Counted from the first letter of the stretch, positions 49,829-63,852 are shown. The stretch: 64,000 nt of DNA from Paragordius varius (GCA_964247055.1 OZ176056.1:8866001-8930000), one strand, 5' to 3'. Numbers and translations: made by a program. The notes: generated by a model from the sequence alone, not told the origin.

Positions 49829-51743
49829 ATATATAAGTGTATCAGGTTTATTATGGTGCTTGATTTACGGCTTGGTCATATAAGTAAATAATTTTTTTTT
49901 GGTAATTGATGGATGTCAAAAAATAAAATTAGTGCACATTATATCAAATAAAATATTTTTGGTAAAAGATAAATGCTTTATTCTAAAAAAATTATTTTAA
50001 ATATATAGTACAGTTAAATAAATGTAAATTGTTGAGGCTTACGTCACATTATTTTGTGGCACGATAGAAAGGGTATAATAACCCCTTAAGCTACTAAAAA
50101 GACTTTTTCCATTTACGCTAATGCTAAATATTTCCTAAATTAATTAGTCCAATCAGGTAATTGTTAAATTAAAATCTGCAGTTATTAAGAAGTTATTGAG
50201 GATAATTTATACTAACGTTTCCACCATTTATGCAAAAAATTTGTAGAAAAAATATAAACCAAAATATCTATTTTATAGGGCTTTAACGTCAAAATTTAGC
50301 ATATAATTTAGAATATCACATAATCTCAGCCTGTTTGCCCTTATTTTTATGGAGCTTGCTTATTTTTGAGGAATCGAATATTTGAGTTTATCGGAGCCGT
50401 AGCCCATACTAACATTTTATATAAAGTTTGTTTCGCTTAATTAAATCGAGTTTATGATGTCTTTTAGTTCTTTTCGAATTAATCATTAAATTTAAAATTT
50501 TTTATTTAAAAATATAACAAAATTTTGCTATTTTCTAATATGGACGATTCTATAGAAGCATAAATAACTTTTTTAATTACCGTAAAGGTTAGAACCAAAA
50601 GAACTAAGATAATGCTTACATCTCCAATCAAAATTATATATATATATATGGCATTTTTTTTTAAGTTTATGAGTGGTCCCAAGCACTGTACTTATCTTTA
50701 ATATTCATTGAATATAAATATATTTTGCCCTTTATATATTTTTTGTGATATAATATCAGATATATAATAAAGTAGCTAGAAGAATTACAATAATGTTAAT
50801 TCGTAGAATAAACACTGTGAACTATATTTTTTCGTGATGACATTTTTGCGCTGTGTAAAGCTGCTGTTGTAAAACATTATCTAAAATATAATTACAAATA
50901 GAAGAGTTTTCTTTTTATCGTTATCATTTATATTAGTTGTTAGCATCAGAACTTAAAGGTTTACTAACACATATAAAACATTTTTATTAATAATAAATTT
51001 ATTCATATCTTTCGCATATTTTCATTTAAGCACACCATATCCGTCTTTTAATTTTATACCTCCGCAGCAATATTGTTGTGCATGTTTATTTTCTACAATG
51101 GACGATAAAATTAATTTTGATATTATGAGAAGATTTGAATAATGGCCTGTTCTTAAACCGTGTATGGGTAATTTTTAATATTTTTCACGCATATTCAGCT
51201 CTTAAATGAATATTATATTATCATTTAACCGTTTCAAATATGCAATAGTGATACATCTTTAATTACAATTTTGTATTTTATAGTACAAGGATTAGCATAT
51301 TGATAACATATTTCTATTTTTAGGCATGAATATGAATGAAATGGCAAATTAGCTGCTTACCTATGGTTGCTTTGTATCAGACTTTCAAGCTTCTATTTAT
51401 ATTTGCTGGAACATATAATAAATGAAAATTAAATAATTATATGCTATTAATTATATTATTTTTTTGAATCGATTTCCAAACGTGGCGTTTTTATTGGTTT
51501 TAAAAAGGCTTTCTTCGAAAATCGGTGTTATCTCATATGTTACCCCAAATCATTTTTAATATTTCTTCATTATTAAAAATCTGCAAATTTTTAAAGGATT
51601 TAACAATAATCTTTGGATGCGAAAATTTTTAAAAGTTTTGCTTTTTTTCGGCATTAAACCTGATCCTTATAATTCCAAAAAATTACCAAATACAGTAAAT
51701 AATTTTTAAGATAATAATGTAATATTGAAAAGATATATTATAG

Positions 51744-54700
51744 CAGTGGTGTCCAACATGCGGCTTTTAAAATGTTTTCCCAACCTGCGAGTTACTTTAA
51801 TGCAACATTTTATAAAACCTAAGTAAAATTCCAACAATTTTTTGAATAAACCTCCTAATTTCTGCAAACTGGCAAATATTGATTAAAACCTACCCATACA
51901 AATGCAGCCCGTGGGATTTTCGATTTAAAAATGAAAGTAGCGAAGCCATAGTGTTGAGACCTTGCATAAGTGCAATGATATTTAACCGGAGCCCGAAAAG
52001 CTTTTTATGGCCCTAAATTTTTTATGAATTTTTAGGAGTAATTTGGAATATAATCATTTAGACATGTGTCAAAAGGTTATATTTTTATTTGGAAAAGGAA
52101 AGTTTTTTATGGACCCTAATATTTTTTTGGTGAGTACACCCCTTTACTTAAGGTAAATATTAAAGATGTTTAAAATCCATTTAAAATTTAAATAGGCGAA
52201 AACTAAGTTCACATTTTTTTATATCAAATTTGTGATCTCTATTATGTATTTTTTGCGGACCGTCGTTTGTTGAGCTAAGAATGTGATATTTATGAATCCA
52301 AAACATGTACATTCCGGCGTCAATATAAAATAAATTAAAATAAGTAAATTCTTTTAAAGAATTTTACTTTATTTTAGTTTTATATGCATAAAATATGCAG
52401 GTAGCGACATTTACAATTTTAGATTTCCTTGAGTAACATTTTTTAAATTTTAAGTTTCTAAACAAGCTTTTTTATTAAATATTAAGTCCAAAACGGGTCA
52501 AAATAGGAGCTATTATGAAGGCAGACTCAATTTTTTCGCTTAAAATATATAAATATATATATATATAAATTTTAGATTAATGTTTTGTAATACATTGAAA
52601 CCATATTTATTGCATACGACTAAAATTTAGTAAATTTTTATCAAAAAAAAAAGAAAAATTAATTAATTTAGCGCATGATTTTTTATTGCGTATTTACTTT
52701 TTTAATCATAAAATAAGACATGGTAGCTCATTTTGAGTTTATTAGATTTATCAATGTTAAAAAGTGGATATTATAGTTGATTTACAGGTCTAGCTCCGTC
52801 CCTTATTTAAAAGAATGGACATGAAACATAATTATTTTATTAAAATAATCATTTATATTAAAACTAGTTAGTGTCATAGAGTCATTTAAAAATATTAAAG
52901 GTTAATCTTATACCAAGTGTAGTCATAAGTAGGGTTGTGCATTTGACTGCTTTTTCAAAGAAGTCCGGTCAGACCCACTTTTTACTTTAATAAATATCAT
53001 GCGATATTGGATGAAAATATTCGAACGACACTTGCGTTTTATTAATCGTGTTTTTTCTTAAAAATTTGTATTATACATTTTTTTTGATATTTATTATTTA
53101 CAAATATTTTCAATTTAATAAGTTTTTTTTCAAATAAATTTTGCCACATGTTTGTGGCCTTCTGAATCGTGAAATACATAGCTTTTAATACTGGATATTT
53201 CGATAAAATTTTTCCTAGCTACACTTTCTTTCATCATTGCAATATCCAATTGTAAAATGTTTTTTTCATTTTATTGGTTTACATATATGGATGATTGTTT
53301 TGTTTTTCAAAATAACTGGATATGCTAAATGTTTATGTTATAAGGATACATGTTTAACAATTTTTATTTTTAAATAAGCTAATTTATAATAAAAAATATA
53401 TTAAAAAACAATAAAATCTTACTATCTCTCCTCCAAAAAATATTTACCACCAATTTTTCAAAAACAGCTGTTTTTTTTAAATGACCATGGTCAAAAAATA
53501 AATAGTCACTGACCTGATTGACCGGGTCATGACTTGGTCAGCACAACCCTAGTCATAAGTCATTTCCGGTTTAACTAAGAAAGGTGTTAGAAAAAGCACG
53601 CAGCTAATTTATCTGACACAGATGCCATTTTGTTCATAAAACAATTGAGTTCGCCAAAGCTAACGTTATTTTTTAATTCAGTAATCATGTTGATTTGTGC
53701 CTAAAAAAGAACAGAAACAAATGGTCACATTTTTGATTAACTAAAAAATATGGTTTCAAAAATGTAAAAGTTGAGATTTCATTGTAAAGAGTGGACTCTC
53801 TACACTACTGCGCAGACGATCAGTGTGTGTAAGTAATGGAGGATGACCCAATTTAATGGAATCGAAAAACGACCGGAATGATTTCGAACATATGGATAAG
53901 TGATGTGTTACATGACAATGCTCCGCTTCATACAGCAAAACCAGTTAAATAACCCTAAACAGCTCTAATGGGAAATCTTTCCGTACGTAGTCTCATCTGA
54001 CCTAATGCCATCTATTGCCTTTTTGCCTCATTGGGGCACCCGCTTGCAGAACAGCACTTCAATAATTTCGACGACTTTGAAAAATGGCTATAGCAAAAGA
54101 CAAGCAGTTTTTCTCGCATGGAATATATACCGAGAGATGGGAGATTCAATTGATATTCATTCAAAATGACGTGTTTTTTACATAAAAACACATAAAGACT
54201 GTAACACCTAGTAATTTTTAATGGCGTATTTTGCTGAAAAATCTATATTGGTATTTATGTAATCAACTATAATTTAGCCAAAATTACATATATAATTTTT
54301 TTAATTTTAATGCTTTTTATAATAATGTAATAAACGCACGCAAACGCATATAAGTAAATAACAATAAACGAAATAAAAAACAAACATAAATGGTCTTAGC
54401 TCCGATGACTCATAATTACAACACACACAGTGCGTATGTATTTCTCTATATATCCAATAATTATTTTTACTTTAAAATAAAATAAAAATAAAACCTCAGT
54501 TTTTTCAATAGATTTTTATATATTTAATTAGAAAATTTTATTTGATTGAATTTAAAAATTAATTTATTCGGCATATATTTTTCATAAATCTATCTGTGTA
54601 TTTTTACCTGTTTCCACACCTAACCAATTAATATTCTACATTCCATACTTTTTTACAATCTCTACATATATACCACAAATTAATTCTGATTTATTTGTGA

Positions 54701-55190
54701 ATTGATAAGGTAAGTTTATCATATTAATATTTTTATTAGCTTAAATTTCTTTATATACTTGAGCAAAACTGTATATTGCATTCAAAATTAATTGGTTTTT
54801 TTAGGGTTTTAGTAACATGAAAAAAGCAATTACAACGTATCAGTATTTTAAAAACTTTTAACCATAAAAATTAACTGAATAGAAACGAGGGTTTGAATTT
54901 GCGCCATTTTTTAAAATTCTAATCAGGGTGCCCAACATCTAAAAATTAAAATTACCATATAATACAAATTCCATCATACAATCTCATAAAATCTTGGTAA
55001 AATTGATTTTTCTTAAATAAATTTCCAGAAAAAGTCTTTCCAATTGGCAACAAGCTAGAATAGAAATTCCTCATTTCAGGACTTTATCCAAATTATCTAA
55101 TAAAATATTTATTAATGCCCATTTATATGTCGAATGTGGCCCGCCGATTTTTTTGAGTCAAAAATACGGCATCTTGTGTTGGACACCTAC
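51744..55190. mobile_element. hAT-like inverted ends (possible single decayed element)
   Basis: 51744 begins CAGTGGTGTCCAACATGCGG, a form typical of hAT-family termini. Near 55190, read inversely, is GGTGTCCAACACAAGATGCC. Both have GC-richer CCCG motifs inside. They could be the ends of one 3.4-kb element or two separate fragments in opposite orientation. No clear 8-bp target duplication is visible and the interior encodes no hAT transposase. Confidence 0.3.
53830..54175 (+). mobile_element. Mariner-type transposase relic
   Basis: Frame pieces read VLHDNAPLHTAKPVK, then LGHPLAEQHFNNFDDFEKW, then a SSFSRMEYIPRDG / TERWE region. These match in order the C-terminal half of mariner transposases (LLHDNARPH-A, then the LA-QHF segment and ERW near the end). 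Several stops and frame changes interrupt it. The N-terminal half and TIRs were not found. Confidence 0.75.
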
Positions 55191-56579
55191 ACCTTCTTTA
55201 AATAATTTATGTGTTTAATATATTATTTTTCGATAATTTTATATTGACAGATAAATTAGTTATATTCATGACTTACATTAACATCATGCTTTCATATTGT
55301 GATAATATAGTAAAAAAAATATTTGCAAACTTCTTAAATTCGAGCCAATCAACATCATAAAAGTGAATATTTTATATAAAAATATTTGATTTTAAATAGA
55401 ATGGGATTGTCAATTACCCTAATTTATATCAAAACAGATAAATCCCATATTTGTTTCAAATGTTAAAAAGATTTTTAAATGCGTTTTTATTTGTGATTTC
55501 ATTGTATTTTATAGAGCAGGGAAAATTTGATTAGATTTTGTCTTTTCTTTTTTTGTAAAAAAGTGGCAGTTTTTTACCTGTAAAAATGGTCTTACAGATA
55601 TTTTATCAATCATATTTTGAAAACTTATATGATACTGATTAAAATATTAAATACGGGAAAACTGCGAGAATATTTTCAATCAATAAATAATGCATATTAA
55701 GCGTGCCATAATATAAAATAATTTTGTCATAATATATAGTAATTTATTCAAACTTGAATAATTATCAATCATTTAATTTAAAGGATACATGAATTACCAA
55801 AAATTTTACATATTGGTATTGACTTCATTTCATAAAAAATAAATTTTAATATAGTTTCGAAATATTAAAGTAAGTGAAAAACACACTTTTAATATCAATA
55901 ATATGACAGACTGGTGTCCCATACCATATCCAATTTCGAAAATCCGTGATTAAAGAACCATTTGAGTTAGACTAATTAAAAAATATTTTGAAAGTTCTTA
56001 TAATATTTTTTATACTTGATATATATAAAGGTATTTTTTTCGATAAATTAGAACCATATACAAAAAAAACAGCAAATTAGATTTTCTAAATTTTTAATAC
56101 ATATTTACTTACAGCAGTGTAGTATCTCTTGAGCCTTTTTATAGAGTTTGCTTAGTTATGTCAACTATTTCAAGCATGACAATTATTTTTTAATCATACA
56201 TTTTTTGTAGATAGAGAAACTCACAGTGTCGGTAGTTAAATATGCATTTTTATCTAAAGAGTTTATAATAAATTTAAAACATTTTTATGATAAATATAAT
56301 TATGAGAATCCGAATTCCTTTCATAATATATAATTTTTATTACTAATTTATTAGTCATCTTTATTGATTCATTCCTCCCTCTTGATATAGTTAATTTTAA
56401 TTTTTTTAAACATAGAGCTATCATCTCTTCAAAATATATAAATATTAGTAATATAAAATATAAATAGTATTTGACATCATTCATGAGTCACATATTGTGC
56501 ATTTAAATAATTCTGGGTAAAATATATATATATAATTTTTTGTTAGAATTTTTTTATCTTAAACTTTTTTTATAAAATA

Positions 56580-59500
56580 ATGAATTTAATTGTTAGATCC
56601 CAATATTTTAATCGACAACATGACAGATTGGTTATCTTTGTTTGTAATAATCCCAATTCCAACCGTTTTAATTTCGCAAAAAAATACAAGGAATTTCATA
56701 AATGTACCCTCATAAAAGAAGGTTATATTGAATGGACAGATTTTGTAGCGCTCCATAAATCACATATCTGGTTAAGAATCCGGAAATATGGATTCTATAT
56801 TGAGTCCCAAAAATTTTGGTGTTTTCGAAAGCTTTGGAATCGTATAGAAAGTAAAAGGCGACAATTTGTAACAGAAAATGCCATTATTCTATTGGTAAAA
56901 TTAGTCATTGGTCTTACGATTATGGATTTGCCATATCGATATTCACAAGTCATTCCCATTAAAGCGCAAAAACAAATTTGTCACCAAAATGCGACATCCA
57001 TTTCCTACGATTACACGAAAATATCGAAAGTATCGGCGGAAAACAGCGATTTACAAAATTACGGTACGTTTTGTTCATAATATATACTTATTAAGTATAT
57101 CTTCTAAATAATTTTTATATTAGGTCATCAAAAAAATGTGCATTTTTATTTTAAAATGATTTAGAAAATTTGAAAGACACTAGGGAAAACGTTTTACGAT
57201 ACATACCATCCACGGATCAAAGCATTTACGAAACAATCAACATTCCATGCCCACATTACTATTCTACCCCTCAAACTGATCAAACTACTCAAACTACAGA
57301 TTTATTGTTTTCAACTAAAACTAGAAATATTTCAAAGTTTGACACAAAATATAAACCCATTTCTCCCATTAATAAAAATAGCTTATCTTTATCTGCCAGC
57401 ACATTCCTAGCTAAATCCGAAAAGAGTGTTCCCAAAGAACCGACAAAAATTTTGTCGTATTTGTATGTTGGATCCTTCGAAGATGCCATGAACGCTAGCT
57501 TATTAAAGGTAAAATTAATTAGTTTTTAAGATAAAACATCCAGATTTAACTTTATATTTAAAAGAAGTCAGTTGACATTGGTGTATATATATATTCGGAG
57601 TCAACATTTTTATTAAATAACCTTAAAATTTAAACATATAACCAAAATTAGACTAAAAACATAACTTGCATTGTGAATGTCAGTAAGAATTGCCCATTTC
57701 CCATATCTTCTCCAAGCTGTCGACTTAAATCGCCTTTAATGCGATCAGTTAACACAAAATCTGCCGTAGAATTGGAATTTACAACAAAATCCGATGGAGA
57801 AATTAAATATGAATGTTTTCGTGTTCCACTCAATGATAGCCATGATGCGAATCTCTTTTATTGGTTTGATCTGGCTTACAATTTTATTGGTAAATTTTCA
57901 TATTTTTTACTGTAATAAAAATATAAAAAAATTAAATTTATTTATAAATACTTTTGAAAAAATTTGGAAAAAAACCATTAATCTTACTCATTTTTTACCA
58001 CTTACTTTTTGTATAATCAAAACAACACTCATACTTTTATTTTCTTTCATTTATTTCGTATTTTTGTTTTTCATACACATACTATTTTAGTTTTCGCCAT
58101 TTATTTTTTGTTTTTACTGTATTTGAGCATTTTAATAATTGCTTATTTCTCGATATAGTTGGGCAATTTGCAACACAGTAGTATAGGGAAAAAAGAAAGG
58201 AAAAAATTGTTTATTCAACATTTTGAGTTATTTTTTCCGCATACAACTGTGTGTTGCAATTTGCCTAACTATAGTGTGAAATAAGCAACAAACCATTAAA
58301 ATGCATACTGTAATTGTTTTTCGTAGAACAAGCTCGTAATGAAAGAAAGGGTGTCTTAATTCATTGCCTTGCTGGAATTTCCAGGTCCCCATCCCTAACT
58401 ATAGCTTATTGCATGAGGAAGCTTAATATGTCCCTTGATCAGGCTTACAAGTAGCGAAAAAAAATTATTTTTTACTCAGAACTTTTATAAGTGTTTATCA
58501 GGATTCGGATTCAAATTTCAATGAACAATTTGTCAAATATACCATATATTGAGATATTTATATATTATACTCGTGCCTATTAAATATGGTTTGTTTTGAG
58601 AAGTCCTAAGTATAAATAAAAACCAGACTAATATTATATAAATTTAGTTTTTTGCGATTTTGAGAATTTAAAATTAACTGTGTCTAAAGACAAAAGAAAT
58701 TTTAAATATATTAATACTTTATAGATTCGTTAAAGGTAAACGTGCCAGCATTTCACCCAATTTTAATTTCATGGGTCAATTATTGAAGTACGAAGAGTTT
58801 TTACGAACTACCCGAACCTCGAAAATCTTATATGATGTTTCTGACCATCTTATTACACAAGTTTGATACATTTTATTATTATTATTTCAAATACATGTTT
58901 GGATTTTTTATAACTTTATGGCAAATAAAATAAGTATATATGCAAATATGAATTTAGTTTTCATTTAAAAATATTTTATTTATCATTGGAGTAATTTCTT
59001 TTGTATATAGATACCTACCACCTTGATAACGAATTCAAAAACTTCAGTAATTAAAACTTTATCTCAGGATGATATAGCTAACGAAAGCGTATATCAAAAC
59101 TCAATTAAAGCCATAACTAACATTAAAAATGATGAAAATGAACATTGCGATAAAAATATTGGTCGAACAATCAATAATTGTCATATCCAAGAAAATGATA
59201 AATGTAAAAGCCCCATTAACAACAATAATAAAATTAAAAGACCAAAAACACTCTCGTTGGATCATAAAAAATCTCAAAAAGCCATCGTGATTCCGTCAAA
59301 GTCGCGTTTTTATGACACATTTGATGGCGATAAACAATACAAACCAAAAATTTGTATCGAAAATTTAAACAGTAATGACCAAATTTCACAAAAATATAAT
59401 TCCGCTACTAATGAATTTAAAACAGAAATTGTCAATAGTTGCACACATAATCCAGAGACAGCTTCGAAAAAAGCCAAATTAAGCACAATAACTAAGCGCC

Positions 59501-60827
59501 CTTGCACTCTAGACATACGGATTCCATTATATCGACCGGCAGGTTAAATTTTTTTTTAAATCAATCCATATATAATTTTAGAGCAAAAACTTAAATTATA
59601 CGGACAAAACGTAAAAAACATAAAGACAAATATTTTTTTTAAAAGACAACCACACTTTTTAAACCTTAATTTTTCTGCAAATGTTATAAATCTAACTGTA
59701 ATAAGTCTTTTCGTCTTAACCACTCAATTACCAATGTGCATCCTGTATTTAAAAATCAAGTTTAAAAAGTATGATTGTCTATTGCAAAAAAATTATTCGT
59801 CCTATGTTTTTACGTTTTGTCCGTATATTTTGAAATTTTTACTGTAAATTAGCTTTTATCAAAATCTTTTATATATATGACCTATTATTTACCAGATTCC
59901 AGAAGGAATTTGCAATTAAGCGCCCCTGTGAAATCGTATCCACCTACCAGCCAGCAAGTGTTTGGACAAGAGAATAATTTTAATACAAAACCAAAATGTC
60001 TGCAAATTAGCAGTACATCACCGAGTACCCTGATGTCAAATTTAACATTTGCCGATTCGCTTAGCAAGAATTACCAACCTAAAAGCTTAGAAACCATATT
60101 TGATTCTAACAATACAAATACATCTCAAACCACATCAGAAATTTTTATAGGGGAGCTAGTAGGTACTGACGTGAATTTCGATTCCTTAGAACAAAATGGG
60201 AATACAGACTGTCGTCAAGGCAATGATATTTCAAATTTTTTAACATTAGGCCACCGATCATTATGTAGCCCAACAAGTACTACTGTCAAAACTTCCTTAA
60301 CTAATTTGTTTTTGTCGGCTAATAGCCCGACCACGAAATTTGTACAATTTTGTCGAAAACGGATGATAGGAAAAAAGATCACTACTTCACCATATAAAAA
60401 AGGGACCAATAATAATAATACATCAACCACTAAAAGTACAAATAATGATGATCATGTTAATAAACCTACAACCAAAAAACTTAGAAGGCAAACCCGTAGT
60501 AGTAATAATAATAATGTTCAAGGGCCGAATTCTTTTGGGGTTCAGTATACAGCACTGGAAAGGAGATGTGTAGAATTGATTGTTGGGAAAAAAATGAGTG
60601 TTAATTATCAAAGTAATTCCAAACATGAAATCAGATCTATTGGCAAACCGAAAAAAATGAACTCATTATCCAAATCCGAAATATTTGACCAAAACAGACA
60701 TGATATTTTAACTGCAGGCATTGATAAAAATAGCTCAGAGCTAGGTTCAGACCGTCTTGCTCTAGAGCATATCACACCGACCAAAAATGAATACGTTAAA
60801 ATGCATTTTGACATCCTAAGTAATTAA
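56580..60827 (+). CDS. Dual-specificity (MAP kinase) phosphatase, DUSP8/16-like
   Basis: Expected to dephosphorylate Thr and Tyr of a MAP kinase activation loop. Exons: 56580-57063, 57165-57508, 57652-57889, 58327-58450, 58725-58860, 59011-59542, 59896-60827 (2790 nt, 929 residues). The signature [10 protein letters not shown] (Cys-x5-Arg, about residue 369) sits in exon 4. The general acid lies in VPLNDSHD of exon 3. [15 protein letters not shown] opens the domain and [17 protein letters not shown] closes it, as in MKPs. An upstream segment ([18 protein letters not shown]) looks like the end of a degenerate rhodanese/MAPK-docking domain. Its first half may come from an upstream exon near 56468-56516 (FDIIHESHIVHLNNS) spliced to 56597, in which case the ATG at 56580 is not the start. 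An insert of about 30 residues follows [10 protein letters not shown]. About 490 residues after the domain are disordered. Confidence 0.88.
58139..58288. mobile_element. 150-bp foldback MITE in DUSP intron
   Basis: The left arm TTGCTTATTTCTCGATATAG, continuing to CAACACAGTAGTAT, faces a right arm whose inverse is TTGCTTATTTCACACTATAG, continuing to CAACACACAGTTGTAT. Arms are about 47 nt around a purine-rich loop. Unrelated to MITE families 1 and 2. Confidence 0.75.
59581..59846. mobile_element. Palindromic MITE, family 1, filling a DUSP intron
   Basis: GAGCAAAAACTTAAATTATA to TTTGAAATTTTTACTGTA. It takes up about three quarters of the 353-nt intron 59543-59895. Confidence 0.72.
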
Positions 60828-61067
60828 ATTTTAAGGCAATTAGAACCAGACTCCTCCACTCAACTTTTTTTGTTCTTAATACAATAGTCCTTTGAAACAG
60901 TTGTCCAAATTTGATTTGAATGAAAAATTAATTTTTAATCAATAAAACCTGGCATATATTTAATTCACATGTCCGGGTCGTAATTATATATAAATTTACC
61001 AAAGAACAACACTTTATCAAAGAGGTTTTATGGTGTTTTTATGGTTTCTTTGGGGAAAAAAATGTCA

Positions 61068-61099
<32 letters not shown>

Positions 61100-61492
61100 C
61101 GACTTATTTTATATATATACGCATTTTGCTTTTATATATTTATTTATATATAATTTAATTTAACTTTTAATTTATAAATTTTATATATATTTATTTTGGT
61201 ATATTTGACTATTTATTGTGCAATAATATATTTTCAATCTATCAACCGCACATTTTCACTCTAATGTTATAAATAAATAAATTTCAATCATTGTGTTTTC
61301 TTATTGGACTTTTCTTATTATATCGGAATTTAAGTTTATAATTTTATTTTTTAACTAACCGCCCTTAACCAGTCTTAATTATATTTTATTTTTGTTTTTT
61401 TCCGCAGCAATTTTTATGCATTTGCTAAAATGTTTAATATAGAGAAAAATCAATATGAACCAATTTAAAGTACTTAATTATTATATATAAAG

Positions 61493-61785
61493 TACAGTAA
61501 AAACTGAAATTATAGGGACAAAACGTAAAAATGTAAAGACAAATATTTGTTTCCAAAAATACAACCATACTTTAATCTTGATTTATTACAATATAACTCA
61601 TTATTTTAAATGGCAAAGTGTGAAATATAGATATAAATTACTAACACAATCAATTCTATTTATTTACAATTGTAAATAAATAGCTTATATAGAAAAAATT
61701 AAAGCTTATAAAAGTATGGTTGTCTTTTAGATTAAAATATATTCTTTATATTTTTGCGTTGTATATTTTTAATTTATCAAGTATT
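61493..61785. mobile_element. Palindromic MITE, family 1
   Basis: TACAGTAAAAACTGAAATTA at left. Inner arms AAAGACAAATATTT and AAAAGTATGGTTGTC are present. The right end is eroded after TTTTTGCGTTG. Confidence 0.65.
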
Positions 61786-63486
61786 TTATAAACTGAGTTT
61801 TATTGATGGACGATTTGTCGATTAATAGTGGGCTAGTTTTGCTAAAAACACAAAACGCCGAGATCGCACGATAAGAATTTTTAATATATGATAGATTACG
61901 ACATCAAAAAAGAAAGTTTTAAAAGCATATAAACTTATAATTTATGAAGCGTCCGTTATGTTATTATCAAATATGGCCTAAAGAGACTTTAATTTGTTTA
62001 TCATTTCTATCACCTCGGAATTTTGATCAAGAGTTAGTTTGTTTTCAAAATCGGGTGATTTAAAAAAAATATAATATATATTCCACTAAAACTTAGGACA
62101 AACCAATTTTTTTATTGAAAATTCTCTTATATAAATGTTAATCATTAAATTATCTAGAAAAGGTCTTTTTATTATATCTTAAAGCGTTTTTATACGATTC
62201 ATATAATGCTTTCAATACCATCAAATACACCAACAAAATTTTGCTACAATTTATATTTTAATATAAAAACCAGCATTTTTCAAAAAATTTATTTTTACAC
62301 AATCTCGAAATTTATACATATAAGAAAATTAGCCCTTTTTAGGGGGTTTCAAGATTTTCGACTTTTAGGGCCTAAATCTAAAATTCTCTTAATATAAATG
62401 TTTTAAATAAATGGCAATAACTTTAACAATCGTAGGAACCAAAAACAATTGCACATACGTTTTTTTATCAAAATAACTATTATATTTTTAAGCCCTCGAT
62501 TTTGTACAGAGTATAATTTAAATTCACAATTTTACAGTTAGAAATTTAAATTATACAAATTCAACATAAAAATTCAAAAAAAATATTTTGTCAAAAATGC
62601 TAGCACACTTTTTAAAACTTAAATTTCCTTAACTATAAAATTAATATTTCAAAATATATAATAGAATAGTGTTAACAATTTACATTTAAATCACTTATAC
62701 AGAGCAACATCAAACGATGACTATATTTAAAAATATTTAAACACAGGGATGGCAACACTCCTTTTCGGTTCGCAAAATTGCTTTAAAAAATTCTAAAAAT
62801 TGCATTTGGATTTCCGATTATTTAGAAGATATATCACCCCAAAATGAAAAAACTAAAAATTATCATAGCAGCTGCGGAGATTTTTGTGTTCGCCTATGGT
62901 TATCCTTTTATAAAAAATTTTTTACTTTGTTTTAACGTTTTTCCTGTATAATTTTGTCTAGTTCTTAAAAACAGGGTTATATGCGCTGTCTGCTTAAATT
63001 GATTTAAAACAAAACATGAAAATTATACTGTAAAAAATAACCATACCATAAGTCAATATTATATATGATAATGTTTTATTTTCTATTTTGTATATTATGA
63101 CCCCAATGGAGTTAAATATAGAATATTTAATAAAACAATTCAATAAAATAACTATCAAAATTAATGGGTAGAAATTTTTTTGTCATTGGCTTGAAGAGTT
63201 GAGGCATAAGATTTAATTTTGATAAAAAAACTATGAGTGAGATAGGTAATTTTGAACTCCATATTTTGCAATCATACGATACGTTATATTAATAAAATCA
63301 GTGTTAAAGTATGGTTGTCTCTAATATATATTAGTCTTTTTATTTTAATTTTTTTAAACAATTTGTATATTTAAGGTAACATTAGGTGTATTACCTATTC
63401 TCAATTTTTAATTTTGCGACCCAAAACAATCGTTAAATCGAAAAAAATATGGTTGGGAATTAATATTATAACTTTATTATTACTCT

Positions 63487-63728
63487 AACAGTAAAAATTG
63501 AAATTGCACAGACAAAATGTAAAATACATAATTTTTTTAAAGAGACCATTTTTTGTAAAACTTAATTCTTTTTGCAAAAAATGTTTGATTACAATCGTAA
63601 AACACATAGTTGATTATGTTAGCATTAAACATTCCTATTTCATATTTCGCAAATTAAAACATATTTGTATCGAGCGGCCTTTTGATATTTTTTTACGTTT
63701 TCTCCGTATAATTTCAATTTTTAGTGTA
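63487..63728. mobile_element. Palindromic MITE, family 1
   Basis: ACAGTAAAAATTGAAATTGC to TAATTTCAATTTTTAGTGTA, slightly shortened in the centre. Confidence 0.65.
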
Positions 63729-63747
63729 ATTTCCAAAAAACTTTAAA

Positions 63748-63852
63748 TGGTTTTACCCAATGTAAGTTCCACCACAAAATCTTCCATTAACAAGGTGGTG
63801 CTTGCCAATCAGATCCTAGAGCCTGAAACTCAGCTGATCCGCCTTCAATAAA
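63748..63852 (+). other. Short GC-richer open stretch, possible exon
   Basis: An ATG at 63748 opens 34 codons (MVLPNVSSTTKSSINKVV...) ending in TAA, in sequence clearly less AT-rich than its surroundings. It could be a first exon of a gene lying to the right, an exon on the minus strand or a repeat fragment. No family is recognised and no splice pairing can be tested inside the window. Confidence 0.25.

Larger units (their letters stand above)
47783..56467. other. Long gene-poor stretch with transposon relics and simple repeats
   Basis: No host gene is supported over about 8.7 kb. Identified inside: repeat C copy (48590-48870), TA microsatellites (49040-49074, 49771-49826, 50635-50649), a 20-nt minisatellite (49648-49768), a diverged dispersed repeat (about 49.8-50.2 kb), hAT-like ends (51744 and 55190) and a mariner relic (53830-54175). 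The remainder is AT-rich with no feature I can name. Confidence 0.55.

Noticed and set aside
56263-56484. Minus-strand open frame upstream of the DUSP gene
   Set aside because: Hydrophobic, AT-driven composition with no recognisable motif, and it overlaps a plausible plus-strand DUSP exon.
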